Origin: Microvirga arabica
GTDB taxonomy: Bacteria > Pseudomonadota > Alphaproteobacteria > Rhizobiales > Beijerinckiaceae
Reading direction: 5' to 3'
Assembly: GCF_016811235.1 (NCBI RefSeq)
Contig: NZ_JAFBID010000026.1
Location: 1 to 64,000 of the forward strand
DNA length: 64,000 nt
Positions 50,071-58,885 of this stretch are shown piece by piece. The first letter of the stretch is position 1, and each line of letters opens with the position of its first letter. The position numbers were made by a program, and so were the translations under genes. Under the pieces are notes generated by a model. The model searched no databases. It saw only the letters and a program-made list of their open reading frames with translations, and had not been told where the DNA came from.

Positions 50071-50622
50071 CTAAGCCTTAGATGTACCTTGTAGGGCGGC
50101 TCTGATCGTCGGATCCGGCGCGAACTCCTCGCCTTGCTTGACGGCAAGCACCTGGGCGAGCCTGATCCGCGCCCGGTTGACCCGGCTCTTGATCGTGCCC
50201 ACCGCCACTCCGCATACCTCCGCCGCTTCCTCATAAGACAAGCCTTCGGCTCCTACCAGAAGCAGAGCCTCCCGCTGGTCGACGGGGATATGCGCCAGAG
50301 CCTTGCGGAAGTCCGCGAAGTCGAGCCTGGCGCCCTGCTCAGGCGGAGCCGAGAGACGGGCCGCGTAGGATCCATCCGCATCCTCGATCTCACGCCTTCT
50401 CTTGCGGTACTCGGAATGAAAGAGGTTGCGCAGGATCGTGAACAGCCAAGCGTTGAGGTTCGTGCCTACCTCGAAGCGATGGATGTTGGACACAGCCCGC
50501 ACCAGCGTGTCCTGAACGAGATCGTCAGCACGGTCGGGGTGGCCCGTGAGCGACATCGCAAAAGCGCGTAGGCTCGGAACCGACGCCAGGATTTCATCAC
50601 GCAGCGCCAGATCCAGGGTCAA
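50071..50622 (-). CDS. ecfG: ECF sigma factor of the EcfG group
   Basis: 183 residues from a TTG at 50622. I chose this start because GGAGG lies eight bases upstream and the TTG overlaps the nepR stop codon (TTGA). A longer start at 50688 would overlap nepR by 70 bases. Sigma-2 (LRAFAMSLTGHPDRADDLVQ, DTLVRAVSNIHRFEVGTNLN, AWLFTILRNLFHSEYRKRRR) and sigma-4 (ALLLVGAEGLSYEEAAEVCG, VAVGTIKSRVNRARIRLAQ) are both complete. EcfG is the alphaproteobacterial general-stress sigma factor, held by NepR and released by phosphorylated PhyR. No phyR gene is in the window. Confidence 0.9.
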   Translation of the reverse strand: MTLDLALRDEILASVPSLRAFAMSLTGHPDRADDLVQDTLVRAVSNIHRFEVGTNLNAWLFTILRNLFHSEYRKRRREIEDADGSYAARLSAPPEQGARLDFADFRKALAHIPVDQREALLLVGAEGLSYEEAAEVCGVAVGTIKSRVNRARIRLAQVLAVKQGEEFAPDPTIRAALQGTSKA

Positions 50623-50837
50623 TGAAATGTCCTCCAGGCGAGGCTCTGATCCAGCAGGGCCAAGAGCCTCGCCGGAACCGGTTCGCACAGGACATTGTCA
50701 TAGTATTCGCGCAACTCACGCCCGATCCAATCCAACTCGACAGGCCCGAGCTTGCCAGGAACAGGGGCGGGCCCACAGCTTTCCGGCATTTCTATCTCCA
50801 GGAAGGTAACGCCATTGGGTGTCTGATCCTCGTCCAT
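50619..50837 (-). CDS. nepR: NepR anti-sigma factor
   Basis: 72 residues from the ATG at 50837. Its conserved core (LDWIGRELREYYDNVLCEPV and PARLLALLDQSL) is the NepR helix pair that occludes EcfG. It precedes ecfG with a four-base overlap, so the two are translated in a fixed ratio. An EcfG-type promoter 36 bases upstream makes the operon autoregulated. The N-terminal 30 residues are acidic and probably disordered, as usual for NepR. Confidence 0.88.
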   Translation of the reverse strand: MDEDQTPNGVTFLEIEMPESCGPAPVPGKLGPVELDWIGRELREYYDNVLCEPVPARLLALLDQSLAWRTFH

Positions 50838-50872
50838 GGGAGCCTCGCCGCCAATGCCCAGCCGTGCGGGCG

Positions 50873-50897
50873 AACGTGTCGACTTGCGAGATGTTCC
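50873..50897 (-). promoter_or_regulatory. Autoregulatory EcfG promoter of nepR-ecfG
   Basis: On the minus strand GGAAC, 16 bases, CGTT, an exact match to the EcfG consensus, 36 bases before the nepR start. Autoregulated promoters at this place are typical for nepR-ecfG loci. Confidence 0.8.
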
Positions 50898-50946
50898 AAG
50901 CGGCTCGCCTTCTGCAATGGGCTTCTCACCTTCGCCCTTCCACGGC

Positions 50947-51879
50947 TTAGATCTTCGTGTCAGCGACAGCGGCGCCACGCTCGCCCAGGCGCCGGACCGG
51001 TCCGGTGGTTGTGTCCCGGGAGGTTTGCCGCTCCAACTCGGCGTTCAATTCGGCGCCAAGCAGCACGGCAAAGGCGCTCAGATACGACCACGTCAGCAGC
51101 ATCATGATGGTCCCGAGCAGCCCGAGCGTCTGGTTGTACGAGGGAAAGTGCGAGACGTAGAAGGAGAACCCGGTGGAGCACACCAGCCACAAGGCTGTCC
51201 CAACCGCCGCGCCGGGGCTGACCCAGCGCCACTTGGCAGCCCGCCGGCAGGGAGCAAAGCGGTAGAGCATCCCAAGGGCGGTGATGCACAGCAGGGCAAG
51301 GGCCGGCCAGCGGGCGAAGGAGGCCACGGTTCGCACCGCTGGATCCAGCGGCAGTCGCTCCAAAACCAGAGGGAGCAGTGTGAGAAGGGCAAAGGCCAAC
51401 ACCATGAACACGCCGGCAGCGAGGGCAACGATCAGCGCATCGCGAGCTCGCCTGAAGAAGGGTCTGGCTTCCTCCTCCCGGTAGGCGATGTTGAGGGCAG
51501 CGATTAGGCCGGAAGCCCCGGACCACGCGCCCCAGAGCGCCGCGAGCACGGCGCCACCGAGGCCGGCCCCGAGTTGGGTTCGGGAGGTCTGGGCAACCGC
51601 TTGCATCTGATCGGCCAGGAACGTGGTCGCACTACCAGGTACGAGACCGCTCAGCATCTCAATGGGGCGATGCACTGCCTCCGGGCTGGCCAGCAGTCCG
51701 AAAAGGGAAACAGAAGCGGATGCGCCTGGGATGGCGGCGAAGATGGCACAGAAGGCAACACCAGCCGATCTGAGCCACATGCCGTCGCGGCCGAGGGAAT
51801 GCGCCAGTCTGGCGAGAACATCAAACCAGCCGCGGTCAGGAATATCCCCGGGACGCTCGGCATCGCACGTAGAATCCAT
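50947..51879 (-). CDS. YihY/BrkB-family membrane protein
   Basis: 310 residues from the ATG at 51879 (AGGAG upstream). Six membrane spans of the YihY/BrkB family: RSAGVAFCAIFAAIPGASAS, LGAGLGGAVLAALWGAWSGA with SGLIAALNIAYREEEARPFF, ALIVALAAGVFMVLAFALLT, ALALLCITALGMLYRF, PGAAVGTALWLVCSTGFSFY, and LGLLGTIMMLLTWSYLSAFA ending VLLGAELNAELERQTSRDTT. All family signatures are present. The function is unsettled; it is not an RNase BN. Same direction as the PBP1A gene upstream. Confidence 0.88.
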   Translation of the reverse strand: MDSTCDAERPGDIPDRGWFDVLARLAHSLGRDGMWLRSAGVAFCAIFAAIPGASASVSLFGLLASPEAVHRPIEMLSGLVPGSATTFLADQMQAVAQTSRTQLGAGLGGAVLAALWGAWSGASGLIAALNIAYREEEARPFFRRARDALIVALAAGVFMVLAFALLTLLPLVLERLPLDPAVRTVASFARWPALALLCITALGMLYRFAPCRRAAKWRWVSPGAAVGTALWLVCSTGFSFYVSHFPSYNQTLGLLGTIMMLLTWSYLSAFAVLLGAELNAELERQTSRDTTTGPVRRLGERGAAVADTKI

Positions 51880-52119
51880 CCAAGCTCCTGGGCCGACACA
51901 TTCCTCTTTTGGCATCTGCGTGCGGTTGAAGTCGTCCATGCAGACGAGAGCCTCATGGTGCGGCAGAACAGGACGCCAGCGAGGGACCAGTCCTCTCCGG
52001 CAGAGGAGGTCAGGACACGCAATCCATCCTGATCGGAGCGGTAGCGAGCCAACTCCTGAGGCTGCCAACAGTTCGCTCGGAGAGTGGCGTACCAACTAGC
52101 CAAGGAGCACGTCTGGCCT

Positions 52120-54631
52120 TCATCGCCCGCGCCGCCATACTCCGAGACGGGCGGAGCGCGCCTGGTCCTCGGCCGCCTGTAGCTCCTCTGACGCATCTGG
52201 CGTTGCTCGGCCTCCGCCGGCGGCCAGGATGATGGCCGAGAGGTTGTAGTTCCCGATCCGGCAGCGCTGGAGGCCGGGAGTGTCGCTTGGGGCGCAGATC
52301 ACCTCCCGCCGACGCAGGAAACGGGCGAGCTGCCGGGCCAGGGTGCCGCGCTCGCCCTGAATGCCTTCCAGGCGAACCATCGTGCCGCGGATCACGAGAG
52401 TTCCGGTGTCCATCACCTCCGGAGCCCCGCGCAGGACGGCGCCCTCCGGGGCAGGGGGAGCAGCCCCCTCCGGATCTGCGCGTGCCACTTGCGCAGTCGG
52501 AGCTTGCTGCTTGTCCTTGGCGAGCAGAGGTGCGGCGCGAGTCAGAAAGTCATGCCAGATCTGCGCGGGCAGGTCGCCGCCCACCACCTTGTTCATCGGC
52601 GCGTTGTCGTCGTTGCCGACCCAGACCCCGACGATCAGGTCGGGCGTGAAGCCGACGAACCAGGCATCCCGGTATTCCTGCGTGGTGCCCGTCTTGCCGC
52701 CCGCCAGCACATTCGGCAGCCGCGCCGCCTTGCCCGTGCCGTCCCGCACCACCGCCTGCAAGAGGTCGAGCATCGCCGCCCGGCTCGCACCCAAGCCCTC
52801 GGCGCGGGGTGCTGCGCCCGGGCGGGTAAACAGGGCCTGCTGGGTTGAGCCCTGGATCGAGCGGACCGTGTACGGCTCAAGGGCCAGGTTGCCAGTGGCC
52901 ACAGCCGCATAGGCGCGGGTCATCTCCAGCAGGGTCACCTCGGCCGACCCGAGTGCCAGGCTCGGCACCGCCGGCAACTCGGACTGGACGCCCAGGCGCT
53001 TCGCCGTCTCGATCACTGCCGGGATGCCGACCTCGTCGGCGAGTTGGGCCGCAACCGTGTTGATCGATTGTGCGAAGGCGTTGCGCAGGCTCACGGGACC
53101 GCGGAAGCGGCCGTTGGCGTTCTGCGGCTCCCAGTCACCGATCTGCGTCGGGCGGTCGACGACCATGGACTGCGGATCGTAGCCCTTCTGTATCGCGGCG
53201 AGATAGACGAACAGCTTGAACAGCGACCCCGCCTGACGTCGTGCCTGCGTGGCACGGTTGAACTGGCTCGCCTCGTAGTCCCGGCCGCCAACGAGGGCAC
53301 GGATCGCGCCGTCGGGTGAGAGCGCGACCAGGGCTGCCTGCGAGACGTTCTTCTGCCGTCCCTCGGCGTCGAGCCGGCGCTCGATGACGCCCTCGGCGAG
53401 CCGCTGGAGCTCCAGGTCGAGCGTGGTGCGCAGCGTCAGGTCGCCCGAGGCGCCGCCAAGCAGGCGGCGCACGTCAGCGGCTGCCGTGTCGACGAAGTAG
53501 TTGGTGCCGGGCGGCGTCTCGGGTGGTACCCGCAGGTTCACGGGCTCGGCACGGGCCGCCTCCGCCTGATCCGCCGTGATCGCCCCGGTGTCCACCATGG
53601 CCTGGAGGACGGTGTCGGCCCGTTCCTTGGCCCCTCCGAGGTTGCGGGTGGGGGCAAGCTGAGACGGTGCCCGGACGAGGCCGGCGAGCATGGCGGCTTC
53701 AGCCAGGGACAGTTCCTTCGTCGGCTTGGCGAAGTAGCGCCGAGCGGCTGCATCGACCCCGTAGGCGCCGGAGCCGAAATAGGCCGTGTTCAGGTAGCGC
53801 AGCAGGATCTCTTCCTTGCTGAGCTGGCTCTCCAGCCAGAGGGCGATGACGGCCTCCTGAATCTTGCGCCGCAGGTTCTGGTCCGGCGACAGGAACATGA
53901 GGCGCGCCAACTGCTGCGTGACGGTGCTGCCGCCCTCACGGGTGCCGCCCGCCTGCCAGTTGCGCCAGGCTGCCCGCAGGATGCCCAATGGATCAACGCC
54001 AAGATGGCTGTAGAAGCGACGATCCTCGATGGCCACGATGGCCTGGGCGAGGTGGGTCGGCACGTCGGCGGCCGTGACCTTGGTGCCCTTGAACACCCCC
54101 CCGGGTCGCAAACGTCTCACCGCCATCCGCCTCGACAATCAAGGCGCTCGGGGTGGGATCGACCTGTAAGCCGCCGTCCAGGGGCAGGGTCGCGATGCTG
54201 TAGCCGACAATCAGGACCAGCAGGGCGGCGACGCTGCCGGCGACGATCAGGGCGTGCCACAGCCGGATGCGTGACAGGGTGCGGCGCGCTCCGGTGCCGG
54301 CACGCTTCGCGCTCCGGATGATCGGCTCGCGCAACGGCCCAAGGGCTGCCGCCGTGCGGCTTGCCGCGGCCCGAGCCAAGCGGGCGCTCGTCCCGGCGAT
54401 GAGGCGGGTCCGTGCCGCAACCAACCCGGCGAAGCGCCTGCCTTCCGACACGACCTTCCGACTGGCCGGGGCCACGCGTGAGGCCAGCCGTTCGAAGCGG
54501 GATGGGGCTGGGGGCGGAACGGGCTCGGCCAACGACAGGATGTCCCTCTGCGGCTTGGGTCCGGAAGGCTCATCCGAAGTTGGGCTGGGTGCGGTCACGA
54601 TCCTCGGCTTTCCACTGCTACGCCTTAACAA
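52120..54631 (-). pseudogene. Penicillin-binding protein 1A with a frameshift and a nuclease-like tail
   Basis: Frames joined, about 836 residues. A cytosolic basic N-terminus and a membrane anchor (ALIVAGSVAALLVLIVGYSI) come first, then ALIVEADGGETFATRG where the frame is lost at a C7 run (54096-54102). The next frame continues GVFKGTKVTAADVPTHLAQA with the glycosyltransferase motif AIVAIEDRRFYSHLGVD. The transpeptidase has AGSLFK (SxxK), SIN and GGKTGTTQEYRDAW. The last 105 residues match a staphylococcal-nuclease-like fold (GTMVRLEGIQGERG, REVICAPSDTPGLQRCRIGN, AEDQARSARLGVWR), with its acidic catalytic residues missing. A slip of one base or a base-call error could restore it. Confidence 0.8.
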
Positions 54632-54945
54632 CCCGGAGCCGCGATTCGCGTTGCGCTGGGCCAGGCGCCTTGTGCCGAAGACAAGCGTGGCAGATCAAGG
54701 GCCTCCGCTGCCGCAGCGCTGGCTTAGTGCGGGACTTCCAGTCTCGGTGTAGACAATCGAAGTTCCTTGGGCCAAGCGTACGCTTGAGTATCCGCTTTTA
54801 AGATATATTCCGTTCATGTTGCATTCACCTTGGTTAACAAGACTTTAGATTGATGTATGGAATAGTTTTATTTGAAACGACTTCGGATGAAACGCGTTTG
54901 ATCTACAACGGGCAGCAAGCCCGCGATAGATCCAGGAGTTTATCC

Positions 54946-55353
54946 ATGTCGATGAAGATCCTTCTCGCCGGTGCCGTCCTTGCTTCGCTCGCCCCGGCGG
55001 CCGCCTTTGCCCAGTCCGGCGGCGCCGCGGCCGGTGCTACGACTGGTGCTGTTGGCGGCGCTATTGTTGGCGGTCCAGTGGGTGCGGCCGTCGGTGGCGT
55101 GACGGGCGCCATCGTGGGCGGCCTTGCCGATCAGCAGCAACCGCAGTTCCGTCAGTACGTGACCACGCAGAAGGTGCCGTCCTACACCTATCGTGAGGAG
55201 GTTCGCGTCGGCGCGGTCCTGCCTGAATCCGGTGTGACCTATTACGAGGTGCCGGCAGAGTACAAGGTGAAGGGCTACCGCTATACGGTCGTGAACAACA
55301 CCCCCGTGCTCGTCGAGCCGAGCAGCCGCAAGGTCGTGCAGGTCATCCGCTAA
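54946..55353 (+). CDS. Secreted glycine-zipper DUF1236 protein
   Basis: 135 residues from the ATG at 54946 (AGGAG upstream). Signal peptide MKILLAGAVLASLAPAAAFA. Glycine zipper GAVGGAIVGGPVGAAVGGVT (about residues 30-60), then QVVTTQKVPSY-like QYVTTQKVPSYTYREEVRVG, and a DUF1236 block: VLPESGVTYYEVPAEYKVKG, YRYTVVNNTPVLVEPSSRKV. The family is periplasmic and common in rhizobia. Relatives at 18814 (zipper only) and 22632 (DUF1236 only) each carry half of this architecture. Confidence 0.75.
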   Translation: MSMKILLAGAVLASLAPAAAFAQSGGAAAGATTGAVGGAIVGGPVGAAVGGVTGAIVGGLADQQQPQFRQYVTTQKVPSYTYREEVRVGAVLPESGVTYYEVPAEYKVKGYRYTVVNNTPVLVEPSSRKVVQVIR

Positions 55354-55378
55354 GGAGCGCCTGTTCCCGGGATAAGGG

Positions 55379-55416
55379 TGGGCGGCCCGTTTGGGTCGCC
55401 CATTCCGGTTCTGTAG
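55379..55416 (+). terminator. Hairpin after the DUF1236 gene
   Basis: GGGCGGCCC and GGGTCGCCC pair across GTTT with one G-T pair, 26 bases after the stop. No T-run follows. Confidence 0.4.
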
Positions 55417-55529
55417 GAGAGTGGGTCGGGCGAATCCTTGTCCGTTCGGTTGGGGTTCGGCGAGGACCCGATAATGCAACCTTCCATACGAGCCCACGTT
55501 CGCTCCCAGAGAGCGTCAGGAGTTATGTC

Positions 55530-55871
55530 ATGAGGGTACTTGGTTGGACTGCCGCGATGAGCCTGATCCTTGTGGGATGGGCGGGCGGCGCCTCGGCCGA
55601 TCCTTGGAAGGACGAGAGCGGCCACGGTCGCTGGCGTGGCGGCTATGAGCGCGGCTACGACGGCCCACGCCGAGGATATAACTTTGAGCGTCCCCGTCGC
55701 GAGCGTCGTGCGTTCAAGGAGGAGTACGACGACGGCCGCTGCAAGGTCGAGCGCAAATGGGAGCGCAACGGCGAGTACAAGGAAGAGCGCAAATGCCGTG
55801 GCGGCGGACGGGCTCCGCGTGGGGCGTCATACGGGTACCAGCCCTATCCGTCCTACGGCTACCGGTACTGA
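55530..55871 (+). CDS. Small secreted basic protein
   Basis: 113 residues. Signal peptide VLGWTAAMSLILVGWAGGAS. The mature protein is rich in Arg, Gly and Tyr (GRWRGGYERGYDGPRRGYNF), with a DGRCKVERKWERNGEYKEER then KCRGGG block whose two Cys could pair. It ends in Tyr/Pro repeats (YQPYPSYGYRY). The Cys-hairpin resembles that of the protein at 22205. Periplasmic or surface, unknown function. Confidence 0.65.
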   Translation: MRVLGWTAAMSLILVGWAGGASADPWKDESGHGRWRGGYERGYDGPRRGYNFERPRRERRAFKEEYDDGRCKVERKWERNGEYKEERKCRGGGRAPRGASYGYQPYPSYGYRY

Positions 55872-55960
55872 CCACGGGTCGTAGTTCGCTGAGATACCTT
55901 TCCGGTTTATCAACGCGCGGTGTGCGAGAGCAAGCCGCGCGTTGACAAGGAAGAACCACG

Positions 55961-56221
55961 ATGAGGCCCGCGTCAGTCGACACTTGGAGCGTAGCCATCG
56001 CGGCCGTGTCCGGGGGCATCCTGGTGGCCACGGCCTACCACGTTCTGCATGACCACTCGTAACTTCCCTTCGCGGACGTTCTTCCGCATTTCATCCCGCA
56101 GTTGATCGCCGGTTGTGTAGGTGGTGCCCTGGTCTTCGGAGGAACCGCGATAGCTTACCGGAAAGGCAGGCTCAAGGATTGGACGGGCAACCCTGGAAGT
56201 CAGTCCGGGCGCCAAGGGTGA
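55961..56221 (+). pseudogene. Two-span membrane protein gene with in-frame stop codon
   Basis: AAGGAAG precedes the ATG at 55961. The first 33 codons give SVDTWSVAIAAVSGGILVAT, then AYHVLHDHS and a TAA at 56060-56062. In the same frame, without a shift, follow LPFADVLPHFIPQLIAGCVG, GALVFGGTAIAYRKG and a stop at 56221. One span lies on each side of the TAA, so a single base change probably broke an 86-residue protein. A stand-alone 33-residue peptide is an alternative. Confidence 0.5.
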
Positions 56222-56230
56222 ACCGGGCCT

Positions 56231-56379
56231 TCAGAGCATGACTTGCATCAGGATCGCATAGCTCACACCGACAGTGCCAAGGCGAAGGCCAGGACAGAGG
56301 CGGCCTGGTGCTCGAACCGGTCGAGTTCGGCTTGGCTGTCTTCGACACGGACACGACGCTCAAGATCAGGAACCCTCAT
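56231..56379 (-). pseudogene. Possible small membrane protein with a frameshift
   Basis: The ATG at 56379 opens MRVPDLERRVRVEDSQAELD and RFEHQAASVLAFALA, then stops at 56263. A neighbouring frame continues LGTVGVSYAILMQVML. Joined, they would be a coiled-coil start plus one membrane span, about 50 residues. It is convergent with the gene at 55961. The evidence is composition only. Confidence 0.3.
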
Positions 56380-56449
56380 TCAGCCACCCGCAGGTTGGAT
56401 CGATACGCGGCATACAAACGTCGCAGTAATCCGTAGGATCCAGCCTGCC

Positions 56450-56689
56450 ATGTCGAGAACGAACCCGAGGCAGGGCTGGTCCCCGATCAGCGCCGCGCCG
56501 CGTGACGGCACGCCCGTGATCCTTTGGATGACCGAGGACAAGACGCCGCCGGAGATCCCTGAACCGGTGGGGTTCTGGACTGTCAACTCAAAGGTCGGCA
56601 TCGGGTATTGGCGCCTTTTCAGCGACCCGCCCCGCTTTTGTTCGGACAGACAGATCCGCGGTTGGCGGCCGCTCCTTCGCGAGCATTGA
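56450..56689 (+). CDS. Small DUF551-like protein
   Basis: 79 residues from the ATG at 56450. It opens MSRTNPRQGWSPISAAPRDG then TPVILWMTED, matching the DUF551 start (WxxIxxAPxDGxxILL). IPEPVGFWTVNSKVGIGYWR and a Trp-rich end follow. The family is a short beta protein seen in phages and bacteria, function unknown. No good ribosome-binding site. Confidence 0.5.
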   Translation: MSRTNPRQGWSPISAAPRDGTPVILWMTEDKTPPEIPEPVGFWTVNSKVGIGYWRLFSDPPRFCSDRQIRGWRPLLREH

Positions 56690-57063
56690 TCCGCCCGTCT
56701 GAGGGTGTGCGGAACACACTGCCGGAAATAAACACGCCTGCTCGATCCTCTGCTTCTATTCCTCGCGCAGCCAGGTCGCGGACGTCGAGGTGATTGTCCG
56801 GCTCCGCACCTCAGAGGGAATGACGGCTGGAGCCTGCGCGGATTAAGCAGGCCTCATGCTCAGGCCGTGGGGCGGAACTGAGCTTCTATGCTTGATGGGC
56901 TCAAAGAGTGTGTGGTTTGTCGCCCGGTACGACCGCAGACCCGTCTGCTCCGCGGAGTGAACCTGCCGCACAACGTGCGCTGGCTCACGGCGTGTAGCGA
57001 TTAAGCAGGTTATCCCTCAGCAGGGCGTCATTCTTGCAAGCCTCAACCCGGGAGGGTTCCGTC
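56690..57063. other. Intergenic, about 370 bases, no supported gene
   Basis: No convincing frame. Only the GGAGGG ribosome-binding site of the next gene was noted. Confidence 0.35.
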
Positions 57064-57684
57064 ATGGGGTTCTATGCACGTCACATCGGTCCGCGCTTCG
57101 TCAGCTGTCTCTGCTCGATGGAGGCTATTGCCAACGAGCGCCAGAAAGTCGTGCCGCAGGCTTCCGGCGTGGTGCTGGAGATCGGCATTGGGCCGGGATT
57201 GAACCTGCCGCTGTACGATCCGCACCGCGTCACCCGTGTGATCGGCGTCGATCCGGGATCGGACTTCCTGAAGCTCGGTCGGGAACGTCGCGGCCACTCG
57301 CCGGTTCCCCTGGAAGTCATTCCGGCGCCGGCGGAGGCCCTGCCGCTCGCGGACAACAGCATCGACACGGCGGTGATCACCTATACTCTGTGCTCGGTGG
57401 ACGATCCGGCTCAGGCGCTGCGCGAGGTGCGCCGTGTGCTGAAGCCGAATGGTCGTGTGCTGTTCCTGGAGCATGGTCTGTCCAGTGATGCGGGCGTCGC
57501 CACCTGGCAGCACCGCCTCAACCCGATCTGGCGCAGGCTCGCCGTGGGGTGCAATCTGACCCGTCCGGTCCAGAAGCTCCTCGACGAGGCCGGCTTCATG
57601 ATCCGCAGCATCGAGCACTACTACCTTGATGGTGCGCCACGGCCGGTCGGCTTCCTGTGCCAGGGTGTTGCCGAGGCAGCATAG
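57064..57684 (+). CDS. Class I SAM-dependent methyltransferase
   Basis: 206 residues from the ATG at 57064 (GGGAGGG upstream). Rossmann fold: VLEIGIGPGLNLPLYDPH (SAM motif I), VTRVIGVDPGSDF, EVIPAPAEALPLADNSIDTA and EVRRVLKPNGRVLFLEHGLS, a Methyltransf_11 core. The family resembles METTL7-like and small phospholipid or thiol methyltransferases, where an N-terminal amphipathic stretch (FYARHIGPRFVSCLCS) touches the membrane. The substrate cannot be told. Followed in the same direction, 39 bases on, by an esterase gene. Confidence 0.85.
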   Translation: MGFYARHIGPRFVSCLCSMEAIANERQKVVPQASGVVLEIGIGPGLNLPLYDPHRVTRVIGVDPGSDFLKLGRERRGHSPVPLEVIPAPAEALPLADNSIDTAVITYTLCSVDDPAQALREVRRVLKPNGRVLFLEHGLSSDAGVATWQHRLNPIWRRLAVGCNLTRPVQKLLDEAGFMIRSIEHYYLDGAPRPVGFLCQGVAEAA

Positions 57685-57723
57685 GCGCAATGCGGCCGAT
57701 CTCGAACATCGATGGAGAGATCC

Positions 57724-58743
57724 ATGCGAGGCATCATGAAAGGGGCTGCCGCCGTTCTCGGCAGCCTTCTGATCCTCGGCACGGCAGCTTATAGGTACCT
57801 CTGGTATGCGCCGGCTCCGTATCTGCCATCGCTAAGCGCCGCAGCCGAGCGTCGGACGGTGCAGGTTGGGGATCGGGAGCGAACGTACCTCGCCTATGTT
57901 CCGGCGAACCTTCCTCCGGGATCGCCGCTCGTTATCGTGCTGCACGGGTCCGCCATGGACGGCGCCACGATGCGCCGCTGGACGGGCTACGAGTTTGATC
58001 GGCTGGCGGATCGTGACGGCTTCGTCGTGCTCTACCCGGATGGTTACAAGAAGAACTGGAACGATTGCCGCCGCGATGCCACCTATCCGGCGCGGTTGGA
58101 GAATGTCGATGACATCGGCTTCATCAGGGTCTTGATCGAGCGGTTCGTATCGGAAAAGGGTGTCGATCCGCGCAAGGTCTTCGCCTTCGGCTATTCGAGC
58201 GGGGGGCAGATGGCGCATCGGCTGGCCATCGAAACACCTGACATGGTCGCCGCCGTGGCAACAGCCGGCGCCAACATCCCAGCTCCGGACAACAGTCTGT
58301 GTCCACTGGAAGGACGCACCGCACGGGTGATGCTGGTGAGCGGGACGGATGACCCAATCGTGCCATTTCATGGCGGTGAGGTTTCCCTGTTCGGATTAGC
58401 AAGCCGCGGCATGGCCCTGTCGGCTATGGAGACCGGTGCAGAACTGGCCCGCCGCAACGGCATCACCACGGGTCCGGATGTGGCACGCCTGCCGTCTCAG
58501 AACCCGGACGATGCGACCCCGATCGAGCGTCTTGTCTGGTCCAAGGAGCATGAGCCCACCGTCACGCTCTACGTGGTGCATGGGGGAGGGCATGTGGTGC
58601 CCCAGCCAGCCTTCCGCTTCCCGCGCATGCTGGGCCGCATGACAGGCAACCTCAACGCACCGGCAGAGGCCGTGACGTTCTTCCGTCTCGGTCGCGCCGC
58701 TGCGCAGACTGCATCGGGGTCGGGATGCCAGGGCGACTGCTGA
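57724..58743 (+). CDS. LpqC/PHB-depolymerase-type esterase
   Basis: 339 residues from the ATG at 57724 (GGAGAG upstream; ATG 57712 or 57736 possible). N-terminal signal or membrane anchor (KGAAAVLGSLLILGTAAYRY). The alpha/beta hydrolase shows LVIVLHGSAMDGATMRRWTG, GFVVLYPDGYKKNWNDCRRD and FAFGYSSGGQMAHRLAIETP (nucleophile Ser in GYSSG). VMLVSGTDDPIVPFHGGEV (Asp) and VTLYVVHGGGHVVP (His) complete the triad. The pattern is that of LpqC/feruloyl esterase or poly-3-hydroxybutyrate depolymerase. It acts outside the inner membrane. Confidence 0.83.
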   Translation: MRGIMKGAAAVLGSLLILGTAAYRYLWYAPAPYLPSLSAAAERRTVQVGDRERTYLAYVPANLPPGSPLVIVLHGSAMDGATMRRWTGYEFDRLADRDGFVVLYPDGYKKNWNDCRRDATYPARLENVDDIGFIRVLIERFVSEKGVDPRKVFAFGYSSGGQMAHRLAIETPDMVAAVATAGANIPAPDNSLCPLEGRTARVMLVSGTDDPIVPFHGGEVSLFGLASRGMALSAMETGAELARRNGITTGPDVARLPSQNPDDATPIERLVWSKEHEPTVTLYVVHGGGHVVPQPAFRFPRMLGRMTGNLNAPAEAVTFFRLGRAAAQTASGSGCQGDC

Positions 58744-58885
58744 AGGGATCCTGCGGCACTGGCCTGCAACGCCGCAGATCCGGCCGCAGGGAACAGCTGC
58801 TCGCGGCATTCCCCGGCCCCAAGGGCCTCGACAGTAAAAATCAGAGCCGGCGTTCGTGGAAGGGCCGGAGCGGCAATCTCGTCTC

